The position numbers were made by a program, and so were the translations under genes. Shown here one piece after another: positions 42,042 to 50,765 of a DNA stretch of 64,000 bases (positions within the stretch are counted from its first letter, which is position 1; each line of letters begins with the position of its first letter). The stretch is from Stieleria neptunia (GTDB lineage Bacteria; Planctomycetota; Planctomycetia; Pirellulales; Pirellulaceae): NCBI RefSeq assembly GCF_007754155.1, contig NZ_CP037423.1, positions 5,424,865 through 5,488,864 of the forward strand. The letters run 5' to 3'. The notes under the pieces were generated by a model that saw only the letters and a program-made list of their open reading frames with translations, ran no database searches and was not told the DNA's origin.

Positions 42042-43832
42042 ATGGATCGCGAACAATCGGTGACTCGCTCGCTGTTGATGGGGCTCAGCAACGACGGGCT
42101 GGAAAACGTGCTATCGGCATTTCAGCCGCGATCGTTTGACGCCGGCGCGACGATCATCGAGCTCGGTGACGAGGGCGACGAGTTGTTCCTGATCACGGCC
42201 GGCAAGGTGCGGGTTTGGACGGGCGATGGTCCGGCCGTGGCCGAACGGACCCTGGGCATGATGGGAGCAGGGGACCATTTCGGCGAAGCTTCGGTGATCG
42301 CCGGCGGACCACGAACCGCCACCGTCACCGCCGTCACCTATGTCGAAACCCTGGTGCTCGGCGGAGACGATTATCGCCGTTTGGTGCAAAGCTATCCGCA
42401 ACTGCTGGAAAACCTCAGCCGGTCGTTGACCAAGCGGTTGTCCAAGATGAACACGGCGGCATCGTCGCCACGGCAAACCAATCGCGGCGTGCATTCACTG
42501 GCGATCATCATCGACGATCCCAGCGGCTGGCCGCTGGCGGAGCAACTGATCGGCCAACTACGCGGGGACCATCCGTTGGTGCAACCGTTGTTGGTCAGTG
42601 ACGAGGAACTGCCGTTTGCCCCCGCATCCTTTGACCGTGACGCGATCTGTGTTTCGGTCGCCGACCTGGGGTGCACGATCGCCGGTCGCAGCAAACAGGC
42701 GTTGGCGGTCGCGGTCGCCTGCGGCCCCCAAGCGACCGACGCCGCCGTGCGAGAATCCAATCGCGTGGTGTTTGCCGCCGACGCCCGTCAAGGGCTCTCC
42801 GCTCACGCGGCATCGCTGTTGAAATCGATTCCGCTGCATCGTCGCGCGATGGTGGCGTTGATGTTTCCATCGGACTGCTGGCCACGACCGGACATGGACT
42901 TTTCCGAAGTGGATGCGGTGCGTTGTGAGTATCGCGGCGAAGCCCACCACGCCGAGTTCGTTCGGGCATCGATCACCCGGCTGTATCGGTCCATGATCGG
43001 CAAACGGATCGGGCTCGCGCTCGGCGGGGGTGGCGCCCGCGGGATCGCCCACATCGGCGTCCTGGAGATCTTGCAGCAGCACAACGTCGTTTTCGATTCG
43101 ATCGCCGGAACCAGCGCCGGTGCCATCGTGGCTGCGGCCTATGGTGCCGGGTTTACTCCGTGGGACATCGGCGATTTCTTTCGCAAAGAGATGATTCCAC
43201 CGAAGTACCTGGCCGGCCGACCGTCGATGCGACGCATGTTCTTGCTGCACAGTTTTCGTGGCGGGCGTTTCGAAACCAAACTGCGACGCTACCTCGATCA
43301 CCTGACGTTCGAACAAGCCAGTTTGCCGTTGGCGATCACAACGCTGGACCTGATCAGCGGCGAACAACAAATCCGCCGATCCGGCGACCTGGTTCAAGCC
43401 GTCTTGCAGAGCATCAATCATCCCGTCTTCGGTCGGCCGATCATTCACGACGGCCAGATGCTGGTCGACGGCGGCGTGTTGATGAATGTGCCCGCCTCGG
43501 TCTTGCGAAGCGAAGGCTGTGATCACGTGGTCTCGATCGACGTCGGATCGACGCTGGCGACCGATTACGCCAAAGATCGGAGCGGCAAACTGCGTCGACC
43601 AAGCTATCTGTCGACATTGCTCCGCACCATGGACATTTCGCGGCGGCATTCCAGCGCCCTGCATCGCGAAGAAAGCGACCTGATCATTATCCCCCAGACC
43701 AGCGCGTTTCGGATCGAAGATTTTCACGCCGTCGATCCGCTGATCGAAGCGGGGCGACGGGCCGGTGAAAAAGCGGTCGAAAACGTCAAACGTGTCATCG
43801 AGAACCTCCAACCGACCGACGATGTTGCATGA
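42042..43832 (+). CDS. Cyclic-nucleotide-binding and patatin-like phospholipase protein
   Basis: 596 residues from ATG 42042. Residues ~15-130 are a cNMP-binding domain (LGDEGDELFLITAGKVRVW, HFGEASVIAGGPRTATV with the phosphate-contact R91). The middle region ~150-310 is Rossmann-like. The patatin domain follows: GGGGARG (328-334) as oxyanion loop, GTSAG with the nucleophile S358, and DGG with D476. This is the layout of neuropathy-target-esterase-type lysophospholipases. It would hydrolyse membrane lipids under nucleotide control. The stop codon overlaps an ECF sigma factor start by four bases. A GTG 20 codons upstream is a weaker start. Confidence 0.92.
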   Translation: MDREQSVTRSLLMGLSNDGLENVLSAFQPRSFDAGATIIELGDEGDELFLITAGKVRVWTGDGPAVAERTLGMMGAGDHFGEASVIAGGPRTATVTAVTYVETLVLGGDDYRRLVQSYPQLLENLSRSLTKRLSKMNTAASSPRQTNRGVHSLAIIIDDPSGWPLAEQLIGQLRGDHPLVQPLLVSDEELPFAPASFDRDAICVSVADLGCTIAGRSKQALAVAVACGPQATDAAVRESNRVVFAADARQGLSAHAASLLKSIPLHRRAMVALMFPSDCWPRPDMDFSEVDAVRCEYRGEAHHAEFVRASITRLYRSMIGKRIGLALGGGGARGIAHIGVLEILQQHNVVFDSIAGTSAGAIVAAAYGAGFTPWDIGDFFRKEMIPPKYLAGRPSMRRMFLLHSFRGGRFETKLRRYLDHLTFEQASLPLAITTLDLISGEQQIRRSGDLVQAVLQSINHPVFGRPIIHDGQMLVDGGVLMNVPASVLRSEGCDHVVSIDVGSTLATDYAKDRSGKLRRPSYLSTLLRTMDISRRHSSALHREESDLIIIPQTSAFRIEDFHAVDPLIEAGRRAGEKAVENVKRVIENLQPTDDVA

Positions 43833-44485
43833 ATGTTTCTGCCGATTCCAATGGTCCCTCTGCGGACGAGCTTCTGGTCGCCCAGATCCGCGACGGCGAT
43901 TCCGATGCCTGGCAATCCCTGATCGATCGCTACGAAGGGCGTCTGCTGGCGTACACCCGCAGCCGCATTCGTGATTCGGCCGCCGCCGAAGACATCGTCC
44001 AAGAAGCCTTTGTCGGGTTCCTGATCAGCCTGCCCAACTATGACGGCGGCCGTCCGCTGGAAAGTTATCTGTTTTCGATTTGTGCCTACAAACTGACCGA
44101 TCACCTGCGACGCGAAGGCCGACGCCCCGCGCTGCAATTGCATGGCAGGTCGAGTTCGGCCGGAGATTTCGATCTGAAGGGAAGCGCACGCGTCGCCAGT
44201 TCGATTGCCCGCAGCGTCGAACGAAAACGGATCGAAGAGCAAGCGATCCGCGATGCCATGCAAGAACAAATCGTTCGCTGGAAACAGTCGGGAAATTGGA
44301 TCAAGCTGCGAGCGATCGAACTGTTAATTGTTCGCGGCTGGGGCAACAAGCAAGTCGCCGAACAGCTGGACCTCTCCGAACAGCAAGTCGCCAATTACAA
44401 AAGTGACTTCCAGATCCGATTGAAATCGATCCTCAAACGCGCCGAACTCGATGAGAGTGTGTTTCCGGAGCTGGCAGGGGAATGA
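43829..44485 (+). CDS. ECF-like RNA polymerase sigma factor
   Basis: 218 residues from ATG 43829, overlapping the phospholipase stop (ATGA). Region 2: DAWQSLIDRYEGRLLAYTRS, AAAEDIVQEAFVGFL and LESYLFSICAYKLTDHLRR. Region 4: ELLIVRGWGNKQVAEQLDLS with HTH, then QQVANYKSDFQIRLKSIL. A ~50-residue linker (LQLHGRSSSAGDFDLKGSAR) separates them. No anti-sigma gene is adjacent; the coupling to a cyclic-nucleotide-sensing phospholipase is the only clue to its signal. Confidence 0.9.
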   Translation: MNVSADSNGPSADELLVAQIRDGDSDAWQSLIDRYEGRLLAYTRSRIRDSAAAEDIVQEAFVGFLISLPNYDGGRPLESYLFSICAYKLTDHLRREGRRPALQLHGRSSSAGDFDLKGSARVASSIARSVERKRIEEQAIRDAMQEQIVRWKQSGNWIKLRAIELLIVRGWGNKQVAEQLDLSEQQVANYKSDFQIRLKSILKRAELDESVFPELAGE

Positions 44486-44579
44486 TTGGCAAGCATGTAT
44501 TTGATGTGATTGACGAGATTGAGCGGCAGCGCGCACAAGCCCAATGCCACTTGCTTTGACGCAAAGCGGGGTGTTTCTG

Positions 44580-44700
44580 TTAGCGGTAGGGCGCGAGCCC
44601 TCCGGTCTTTCACGCTAAAGATCAGCAAGGATCGACCGCCCGGAAGGGCCGTCGTACATCGGAGAAGCGATGGACGAACCGGACGGCTCTGCCGCTAGGG
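44580..44700. repeat. Degenerate foldback element (TTAGCGGTAGGGCGCGAGC family)
   Basis: TTAGCGGTAGGGCGCGAGCC and CTCCGG at 44580-44605 with a decayed opposite arm (GGACGGCTCTGCCGCTA, ~44681-44697). It sits between the sigma factor and the convergent HlyIII gene, whose stop codon it reaches. Confidence 0.65.
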
Positions 44701-45345
44701 CACGACGTACCACTGAATCGCCAGGAAGTGACACAGCGCCGCGGAGATCACAAACAGGTGCCAGACGACGTGCAGGTATTTGACCTTGGAATCATTCAAC
44801 AACACGATCACGCCCAGGCTATACAGCACGCCGCCGAGCAGCATGCCCCAGCCCAGCCCGGCAGGCACATTCCCATACAACGGAATCGCCGGCAACCATC
44901 CGAGTAACAGGTAGCTGACCGTCGCCACGTTGTTCACGCGATGCCGCATCAGCAGCTTGCCGGCGATCCCGGTAAACGCAGCCACCCAGACTGCAATCAA
45001 CAAGGGCGTGCGGACCGCGTCGGGCGCATATCGAAAAATAATCGGCGTGTACGTTCCCGAGATCATCGCGTAGATCATCGCTTGGTCCCACGCCCGCAGC
45101 CTGTCCAACAGCGGTTGTTGCAGAATCGCGTGGGACAACGTCGAAAAAGAAAACGTCGCGCACACCGATGCGATGTATGCCGCACAGGCGAGCGCCAACC
45201 CCGGGTTGTCGGGCAACGCCTCAAGCACCAGCCACGTTCCCAGCACCAGTGACATCAACGCCGCCAAGCCGTGTGTCAGCGCGTTGGCCCACTCTTCACC
45301 GTGTCGGACGGGTGCGTTTCCGTGGGGTGGGGCGGGGGCGTTCAC
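44695..45345 (-). CDS. HlyIII/PAQR-family membrane protein
   Basis: 216 residues from ATG 45345. Seven membrane spans and the family metal-site motifs: EEWANALTHG in the first span, FSTLSHAI (SxxxH) and HVVWHLFVISAALCHF (HxxxH...H) at the C-terminus. Members related to haemolysin III and the progestin/adipoQ receptors are thought to be zinc-dependent membrane hydrolases acting on lipids or on membrane homeostasis. No operon partner; it is convergent with the ECF sigma factor. Confidence 0.92.
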   Translation of the reverse strand: MNAPAPPHGNAPVRHGEEWANALTHGLAALMSLVLGTWLVLEALPDNPGLALACAAYIASVCATFSFSTLSHAILQQPLLDRLRAWDQAMIYAMISGTYTPIIFRYAPDAVRTPLLIAVWVAAFTGIAGKLLMRHRVNNVATVSYLLLGWLPAIPLYGNVPAGLGWGMLLGGVLYSLGVIVLLNDSKVKYLHVVWHLFVISAALCHFLAIQWYVVP

Positions 45346-45374
45346 GACAGCCTAATGCTCGGTCAATCTTTCAG

Positions 45375-45442
45375 AGTGGGGTAAGCTTCCAGCTTGCCGT
45401 CTCGTTTCACTCCTGAAACGCAAGCTGGAAGCTTACGCCACT
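45375..45442. repeat. Foldback repeat (GTAAGCTTCCAGCTTGC type)
   Basis: AGTGGGGTAAGCTTCCAGC (45375-) is mirrored by GCTGGAAGCTTACGCCACT (-45442) around a 22-base loop. It lies at the 3' end of the minus-strand flagellar operon. Matches the copy at 7405-7465. Confidence 0.85.
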
Positions 45443-45455
45443 TTCGCGACGGCGC

Positions 45456-46160
45456 CTACTTCCAGGACTGCGCCAGAGCGGCTGCCAAGCGAGATGCCCC
45501 GAAATCGATCAGCCGCGTCGGAGAATTCTTCAGGGTGGTATCGACCTTGGGGTCCGCGTTCATCGCCGCGAAAAAGCACTCGCTCATTGCCGGATCGGCC
45601 AGATCAAACGTATGGGCCCCCGAGACGATGGCCACGGATTGGGCGACGTTGATGGCCAGAAATTGAACCTCCAGCCGCATCGGGCTGTAGGCATCAATCG
45701 ACTCGATGTTGCAGTACAACACCGTGTCGACAAAGTATTGATTGCCGAGCTCGACAAGCTTTCGTTCATCAAATCGACCGCTGTGAATCGGAAAGCACGC
45801 TTCGCAAACCCGCCGCGGACTTTCGACCACGTCGACGCCGGCTTTTGCCCGCAACGCGCCGGCCAAGTCTTGCATCAACGCCATCTGTTCTTTCAAGCGA
45901 TCCTGGCGATCCAGCGGCACGACGATCAAGACGCGATTCGGTTTCAATTGGCCCAACAACGGCGACGTTCGGATCGGCTGCACAGGACACTGGGGCGCCG
46001 CCGTTTTACCCGCCGAATCGGCGGATTGCTGGCAATGGCACGTCGCACCGCAATCTCCCATGCAGCGGGTCCACCATCGCGGCGGTCCGGCCGGGCAGCA
46101 CTGGATGAACCAAGCCAAGATCAAGGTCGTGGCGAGCAGTCGATTTCTGAAAGTATGCAC
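45456..46160 (-). CDS. Exported protein of unknown function, end of flagellar operon
   Basis: 234 residues from ATG 46160. Signal peptide or lipoprotein-like start (LLATTLILAWFIQCC) and a cysteine-rich segment CMGDCGATCHCQQ. The body looks like an alpha/beta domain: LKPNRVLIVVPLDRQDRL, ELGNQYFVDTVLYCNIESID and MRLEVQFLAINVAQSVAI. The pattern (a nucleophile-free, TolB-N/FlgT-like strand order) recalls envelope proteins that help flagellar outer rings, but this is only a resemblance. It starts four bases after the preceding gene, so it is in the operon. Confidence 0.7.
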   Translation of the reverse strand: MHTFRNRLLATTLILAWFIQCCPAGPPRWWTRCMGDCGATCHCQQSADSAGKTAAPQCPVQPIRTSPLLGQLKPNRVLIVVPLDRQDRLKEQMALMQDLAGALRAKAGVDVVESPRRVCEACFPIHSGRFDERKLVELGNQYFVDTVLYCNIESIDAYSPMRLEVQFLAINVAQSVAIVSGAHTFDLADPAMSECFFAAMNADPKVDTTLKNSPTRLIDFGASRLAAALAQSWK

Positions 46161-46164
46161 GATG

Positions 46165-47463
46165 CTAAGTCCCGTTCGCCGAAATCTCTCGTACCAACAC
46201 GTCGTCCAACTCTTCGCGGATCGATTGCAGCATCCGATCGGTTTCCATCAGATAACGGTTGTATTTCTGTTCCGCATCGTCCAGCTTGGTTTGCAGTTCG
46301 CGGTTGATCTGACGCGTCGCTTCGATCTCCTCATACGCCCCTTCGACGGCCTTGGTCGAACGTCCCAGCAACGTTTCCGTCTGGTCGAGTTTTTCCTTGA
46401 GCCGTTTGTTTTCGGCGTCCAGCATCGCCAACTTGGCTTTCAGGTCCCCGTTCTCTTCGAGCAATCGAAGCGCGTGCTGTGTCGCCGTGATCTGGTTGTC
46501 GCCCAGCACGCTGCCCCGCGCCAGGGGCGCGTTTGTGTTGACCGATGCGTTTGCCAACCGCGATGGCTCGCCGCGATATCCCATCTCGGATGAATTGGAA
46601 TAACGTGGATCGGCAAAACCTTGTTCCTGACCATCCCAACGCTGGCCATCCCAACGGCGGGTCGGTCCGCGGCCCGGTTGTCCGGCCGGCTGGGGTAGCT
46701 CGCCCGTCGCCAAGTCTGCGATCGGCGGCGGCAAGGGCCGTTGGATTTGGTTGTACGCCGCGGGCCCGACGGCGTGCTGCTCGGCCGGTTCGGCGGCCCG
46801 CATCGGGTTCGGGCTGGCGTATTGCGCTGGGGCGTATTGCTCGTGCGGGTACGGTTGCTGTTGGTAGGGCTGCCGGGCGTACGACTCTTGGTAGTACTGT
46901 TCTTCGGTGTAGCGTTCGGGCTGCCAGCGATTTTCCGCGGCGGCGGCGACAGCGCGGCTGCCGTCGTCGGTCCGGCTGTTGGGCGGCACCCAACGGGGAT
47001 GCTCGGCACCGGCCGGACTGGTCGGCTGCGGAGTCCACTTGGGGTGGACCTGTGATTGCGTGGGGTTTCCGGCTTGTGCGATCACGCCGTTGCCGGAACT
47101 GCGGCCATGGGTCTGGGCGTGGCGGTCGTCGGCTGCTATCGCCCCGTCGGCACCGCTCCCCTGTGCGTCTTCGTTGGAATCGTGCTGTCCCTTGACCCCT
47201 AAGGCGTTTTTCAGTTTTTGCTTGACGCTTTGTTGCAGCAGATCCAATTTACGCAACGCCGAATTCGGATTCTGCTCACGGCGGGTGTGATGCCGGTCTT
47301 GTGCGATCGCCGTCGATCCGCCCCAGCATCCCAGGGTGAACAGCAGCAACAAGGCGGCGATCGGAACCCGGCGTGCTGCGCAGCGCCACTCGGCGGTGCT
47401 CTGGTCGCACTTGGTCGTCGCGTGCCGTGCACACGGTCGGTCATTGCTGCGCGGTTTAATCAC
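46165..47463 (-). CDS. Exported low-complexity protein with C-terminal coiled coil
   Basis: 432 residues from ATG 47463. A signal-like segment (VPIAALLLLFTLGCWGGSTA, ~33-52) is preceded by a long basic N-region. A disordered middle rich in Gln, Tyr, Pro and Arg (~100-300; PYQQQPYPHEQYAPAQYA) follows, then a coiled coil at ~320-425 (ENGDLKAKLAMLDAENKRLK). No known family. It overlaps the upstream small gene by four bases. It could be a structural or scaffold protein of the cell envelope around the flagellum; this is inference from position. Confidence 0.75.
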   Translation of the reverse strand: MIKPRSNDRPCARHATTKCDQSTAEWRCAARRVPIAALLLLFTLGCWGGSTAIAQDRHHTRREQNPNSALRKLDLLQQSVKQKLKNALGVKGQHDSNEDAQGSGADGAIAADDRHAQTHGRSSGNGVIAQAGNPTQSQVHPKWTPQPTSPAGAEHPRWVPPNSRTDDGSRAVAAAAENRWQPERYTEEQYYQESYARQPYQQQPYPHEQYAPAQYASPNPMRAAEPAEQHAVGPAAYNQIQRPLPPPIADLATGELPQPAGQPGRGPTRRWDGQRWDGQEQGFADPRYSNSSEMGYRGEPSRLANASVNTNAPLARGSVLGDNQITATQHALRLLEENGDLKAKLAMLDAENKRLKEKLDQTETLLGRSTKAVEGAYEEIEATRQINRELQTKLDDAEQKYNRYLMETDRMLQSIREELDDVLVREISANGT

Positions 47464-47669
47464 GTACTCGCTGTCTCGTCATAGCCGCAAATCACCGTGA
47501 TCTCTTCGCCACAGGGGCAAGCGATCACGATCGATTCGATACGATTTCCGTCTTTGATCACACGGACTTCCGGTTCCGTGTTGCAATGTTTGGTGGGGCC
47601 GACGCGGACGCGCGGTCCGCCGACCTTGGTGGTGCGTTCTTTCAACACGGTTGCTAGCTGGTCTTCCAT
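47460..47669 (-). CDS. Small Cys-containing protein in the flagellar operon
   Basis: 69 residues from ATG 47669, overlapping the fliA stop by 16 bases and the next gene by four. The sequence ends with a compact motif, IESIVIACPCGEEITVICGY, whose three cysteines plus C29 could bind a metal. The N-terminal half is basic (LKERTTKVGGPRVRVG). No family recognised. Tight overlaps on both sides make it a real gene; a regulator of the adjacent sigma factor is conceivable. Confidence 0.72.
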   Translation of the reverse strand: MEDQLATVLKERTTKVGGPRVRVGPTKHCNTEPEVRVIKDGNRIESIVIACPCGEEITVICGYDETAST

Positions 47670-48364
47670 CGAATTGCCTCCTTGAGTCTGAATCTCGCTG
47701 CGGCCAACAGGCGTGAGGTGCGCGATTCGGACAATCCCATCGCGGCCCCGATTTCCGCCAGGTTCAATTCCTCGCTGTAGTACAGCGTCATCACCAAGCG
47801 TTCCTTCTCTGGCAATTGCTCAATCAATTCTGCAAGCAGTTGTCCGATTTCTTCTTTTTCGGCCAGATCTTCCGGAGAATCGATACTGGTCCGCCAAGTT
47901 TGGTGAACTACGTCAGAAAGATCGTTCCAATCGTCAGGCTTGATGAACCGCATCGCTTCGAGAGACTCCAGCACGACATCGATCGGCAGGCTGGAACGTT
48001 CGGCGAGTTGTTCGGGCGTGATCGGCGGTTCGAGCGTCTCGCACAGTCTCTTGATCTTGCCGACGTGGCGCATCATCCGGGGCGAGATGGGAGACTGTTT
48101 GCGCAATTCATCGACGATCGCGCCGCGGATGCGTGGATAGGCGAACGTTCGAAACGCGACGCCTTGTTCGGCATCAAAGCTGGCGGCGGCTTGGACCAGC
48201 CCCAGGATTCCGGCGGAGTGAAGGTTTTCCCGATGATCGTCGTTCTTGCTAAAGAACGTCATCGTGCTGAGAATCCGCCCGACGTAGTCGATGTTGTCCA
48301 GCACCAACCGATCGCGATCGGTCTGCGTGGAAGGCTTGTAGGTAGTTTCGATCGTCGCTTTCAT
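47654..48364 (-). CDS. fliA: FliA/WhiG-type flagellar sigma factor
   Basis: 236 residues from ATG 48364. A sigma-70 group 3 protein: region 2 LVQAAASFDAEQGVAFRTFA and YPRIRGAIVDELRKQSPISP; region 3 PPITPEQLAERSSLPIDVVL; region 4 EKERLVMTLYYSEELNLAEI with HTH GLSESRTSRL. It would direct RNA polymerase to late flagellar promoters. The location downstream of flhA is usual for fliA. No FlgM anti-sigma factor was found in the window. Confidence 0.92.
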   Translation of the reverse strand: MKATIETTYKPSTQTDRDRLVLDNIDYVGRILSTMTFFSKNDDHRENLHSAGILGLVQAAASFDAEQGVAFRTFAYPRIRGAIVDELRKQSPISPRMMRHVGKIKRLCETLEPPITPEQLAERSSLPIDVVLESLEAMRFIKPDDWNDLSDVVHQTWRTSIDSPEDLAEKEEIGQLLAELIEQLPEKERLVMTLYYSEELNLAEIGAAMGLSESRTSRLLAAARFRLKEAIRWKTS

Positions 48365-48375
48365 TGCAAAGCCGC

Positions 48376-48609
48376 TCAGTCCTTGTAGTCCGCGTCAGCG
48401 AGTCGAATCACTCCAACGCCGATAGAGACGACCGATCCGACCAGGACCGAGGAAACGATGGCACGCATCAGAATGGTCGACGATTCCAACCCCAAGATGA
48501 CGCCGACCAAGGTCACCGCGACCGCGGTCAACAGGGCCATCAACGTCCCCACCGGAAACGCCTTTTGACGCCGAAACGATGCACGCCGAGTAGTTGACTT
48601 TCCGCTCAT
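48376..48609 (-). CDS. Small two-span membrane protein between flhA and fliA
   Basis: 77 residues from ATG 48609, overlapping the flhA stop by four bases. A basic N-terminus (GKSTTRRASFRRQK) and two hydrophobic spans: GTLMALLTAVAVTLVGVILG and AIVSSVLVGSVVSIGVGVI. It is the size of FliQ, but the pattern and position are not those of FliQ. Not recognised. It may be a membrane regulator or export-gate accessory. Confidence 0.7.
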   Translation of the reverse strand: MSGKSTTRRASFRRQKAFPVGTLMALLTAVAVTLVGVILGLESSTILMRAIVSSVLVGSVVSIGVGVIRLADADYKD

Positions 48610-50759
48610 TTACGCCCTTCTTGATTGCCGTCTTTGCCATGCAGCCCGAGCACGAACGGGTCGGGTGAGGGATTCTCTCCATCGCCCAACACGTCTTCGT
48701 AACGGATCATCCCCACCGATTCGATCCGCATGTCCGAGGGGACCTCGCTGTAGGCGACCACACTGATTTCCGGCAGCGACCGAAAGATCGTTCGGTGCAG
48801 CGGGAAACGAACCGACGAATCCACCAACACGGTCGCCATTTGATTTTTCAATCGCGACGCTTCCCATTTCGCTTGCAGTTCCATGATCAGGCGTTCCAGC
48901 TGATCGGGTCGCAGCACAATCGCGTCCCCGTTGAGGTGTTCTCGGAAATAGTGTTCCAATCTCGGCTCCAGGATGATGACCCTCACGTTTCCGTTGCTGT
49001 CTCGGAATCGGTCACAGATGATGTGTCCGATACCGCCTCTTATCTTTTCGGTCAACTGAACGGGGTCTTTGATTTGCGGACCGAATTGAACCGCCGATTC
49101 GACGATTTTTTCCAAGGCGGTGATGGAGATGCGTTCGCGGAGCAGATTCAACAGCACTTGATGCAAGGTGGCCGGCCGCACCGTATCGGGTTTGATTTCC
49201 TCGACCGTCGTCGGGGCGATCTCCTTCAATTTCTCTAGCATGGATTGGAGGTCTTGGCGGCTTAAAAGCTCGTGGGCGTGCTTCCGCAAACACTCGCTCA
49301 GGTGTGTGATCAACACAGTCGGCGCGTCGACGACGGTAAACCCTAAAACTTCGGCCCGACGACGCTGCGATTCCGGAATCCATTTGGCCGGCAGGTCGAA
49401 CGCGGGGTCCCGAATTGGCTCACCCTCCAGCTCCGCATTGATGCTGCCCGGATTGATCGCCAGGTAGTCGTTGACGAACACTTGCCCCCGCGCGATCTCA
49501 CGTCCGCAAATCAGAAAGCGGTACTCATTGACACCGATTTGCAAGTTGTCTCGGATCCGCGCCGCGGGCACCCAAAACCCGTGCTCGATCGCCACGTCTT
49601 CGCGCAACGTCGAAATCCGTTCGGCGATGCCCTTGCCCCGCTTCGGTTCGGCCAGCGCGATCAGGCCGGCACCGATTTCGATGATGATCCGTTCGGGCTG
49701 GACGAATTTCTGCAATCCCTTCTCTTCCGGTGTCTCGGTCGCCGCGACAGGTTCCGGCTCTTTCTCCGCTTCCTCGGTTTTGGCCGTCTCGCGTTGCTTG
49801 GCGAAAAACACAAACGCGAACACCGCGCCGGCAAGCAGCATGAAGGGAAATTTCGGAAACCCCGGCGTGAACGCGATCAACACCAGGATCATCGGTCCCA
49901 GGTACAACGACCGATAGGCACCGGAAACCTGATCGTTGATTTCGTCGCCGAGGTTGGATTCGGACGCCGATTTGGTGACCAGGATGCCCGCGCTGGTGGC
50001 GATGATCAGTGCCGGAATCTGAGACACCAGCCCGTCGCCGATCGTCAGGATCGAATAGATCTGCAGTGCGTCGGAGATCGCTTGCCCGTCGCTGACCCCC
50101 AGCACCACGCCGCCGAGAATGTTGACGATCATGATGATCAGGCCGGCGATCGCATCGCCGCGGACATACTTGCTGGCACCATCCATGGCACCGTAAAACT
50201 CCGCCTCCTGGGTCAACCCCTTGCGTCGATCGCGTGCTTCTTTCTCGTCGATCGCACCGCTGTTGAGTTCGGCATCGATCGCCATCTGTTTTCCGGGCAT
50301 CGCATCGAGCGTGAACCGGGCGTTGACTTCGGAGATCCGCGTCGCCCCCTTGGTGATCACGATGAATTGAATCGTGACCAAAATCAAAAAGATCACCACG
50401 CCGACGACCAGGTTTCCGCCGACGACAAAATCGCCGAACGTCAACACGATCTTGCCGGCGTTGGCATCCAACAGAATCAAACGCGTCGTCGCAACGTTCA
50501 GCGACAGTCGGAACAGCGTCAGCAACAGCAACAGCGACGGAAAGGAAGCGATATCGAGCGGTTTTTTCGCGCCCAGGGTGACCAACAGCAACAGGATCGC
50601 CGCGGCGATGTTGCAGGCCAGAAACATGTCCAGCAAGAAGGTCGGCAAAGGAATGATCAGGACGACCAGCATCGCGAGGAACGAGGCCGAAAGCCAAAGC
50701 TCACTCCGCTGCAAAAATCCGAAATTCGAATCCGTCTCTTTCATCAATTTGTACGCCAT
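48606..50759 (-). CDS. flhA: Flagellar export gate protein FlhA
   Basis: 717 residues from ATG 50759. Eight N-terminal membrane spans with the conserved cytoplasmic loop FTLDAMPGKQMAIDAELNSG and IDEKEARDRRKGLTQEAEFY, characteristic of FlhA/LcrD. A Glu/Pro-rich linker near residues 325-350 leads to the large cytoplasmic domain with IEIGAGLIALA and LSRQDLQSMLEKLKEIAPT. FlhA is the main gate of the flagellar type III export machine and receives chaperone-cargo complexes. It follows fliP by only six bases. Confidence 0.97.
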   Translation of the reverse strand: MAYKLMKETDSNFGFLQRSELWLSASFLAMLVVLIIPLPTFLLDMFLACNIAAAILLLLVTLGAKKPLDIASFPSLLLLLTLFRLSLNVATTRLILLDANAGKIVLTFGDFVVGGNLVVGVVIFLILVTIQFIVITKGATRISEVNARFTLDAMPGKQMAIDAELNSGAIDEKEARDRRKGLTQEAEFYGAMDGASKYVRGDAIAGLIIMIVNILGGVVLGVSDGQAISDALQIYSILTIGDGLVSQIPALIIATSAGILVTKSASESNLGDEINDQVSGAYRSLYLGPMILVLIAFTPGFPKFPFMLLAGAVFAFVFFAKQRETAKTEEAEKEPEPVAATETPEEKGLQKFVQPERIIIEIGAGLIALAEPKRGKGIAERISTLREDVAIEHGFWVPAARIRDNLQIGVNEYRFLICGREIARGQVFVNDYLAINPGSINAELEGEPIRDPAFDLPAKWIPESQRRRAEVLGFTVVDAPTVLITHLSECLRKHAHELLSRQDLQSMLEKLKEIAPTTVEEIKPDTVRPATLHQVLLNLLRERISITALEKIVESAVQFGPQIKDPVQLTEKIRGGIGHIICDRFRDSNGNVRVIILEPRLEHYFREHLNGDAIVLRPDQLERLIMELQAKWEASRLKNQMATVLVDSSVRFPLHRTIFRSLPEISVVAYSEVPSDMRIESVGMIRYEDVLGDGENPSPDPFVLGLHGKDGNQEGRK

Positions 50760-50765
50760 CCGCCC

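Noticed and set aside
48376-48609. FliQ as identity of the 77-residue membrane protein
   Set aside because: Size and two spans fit, but the conserved FliQ sequence pattern is absent, the N-terminus is strongly basic, and the position after flhA is wrong.
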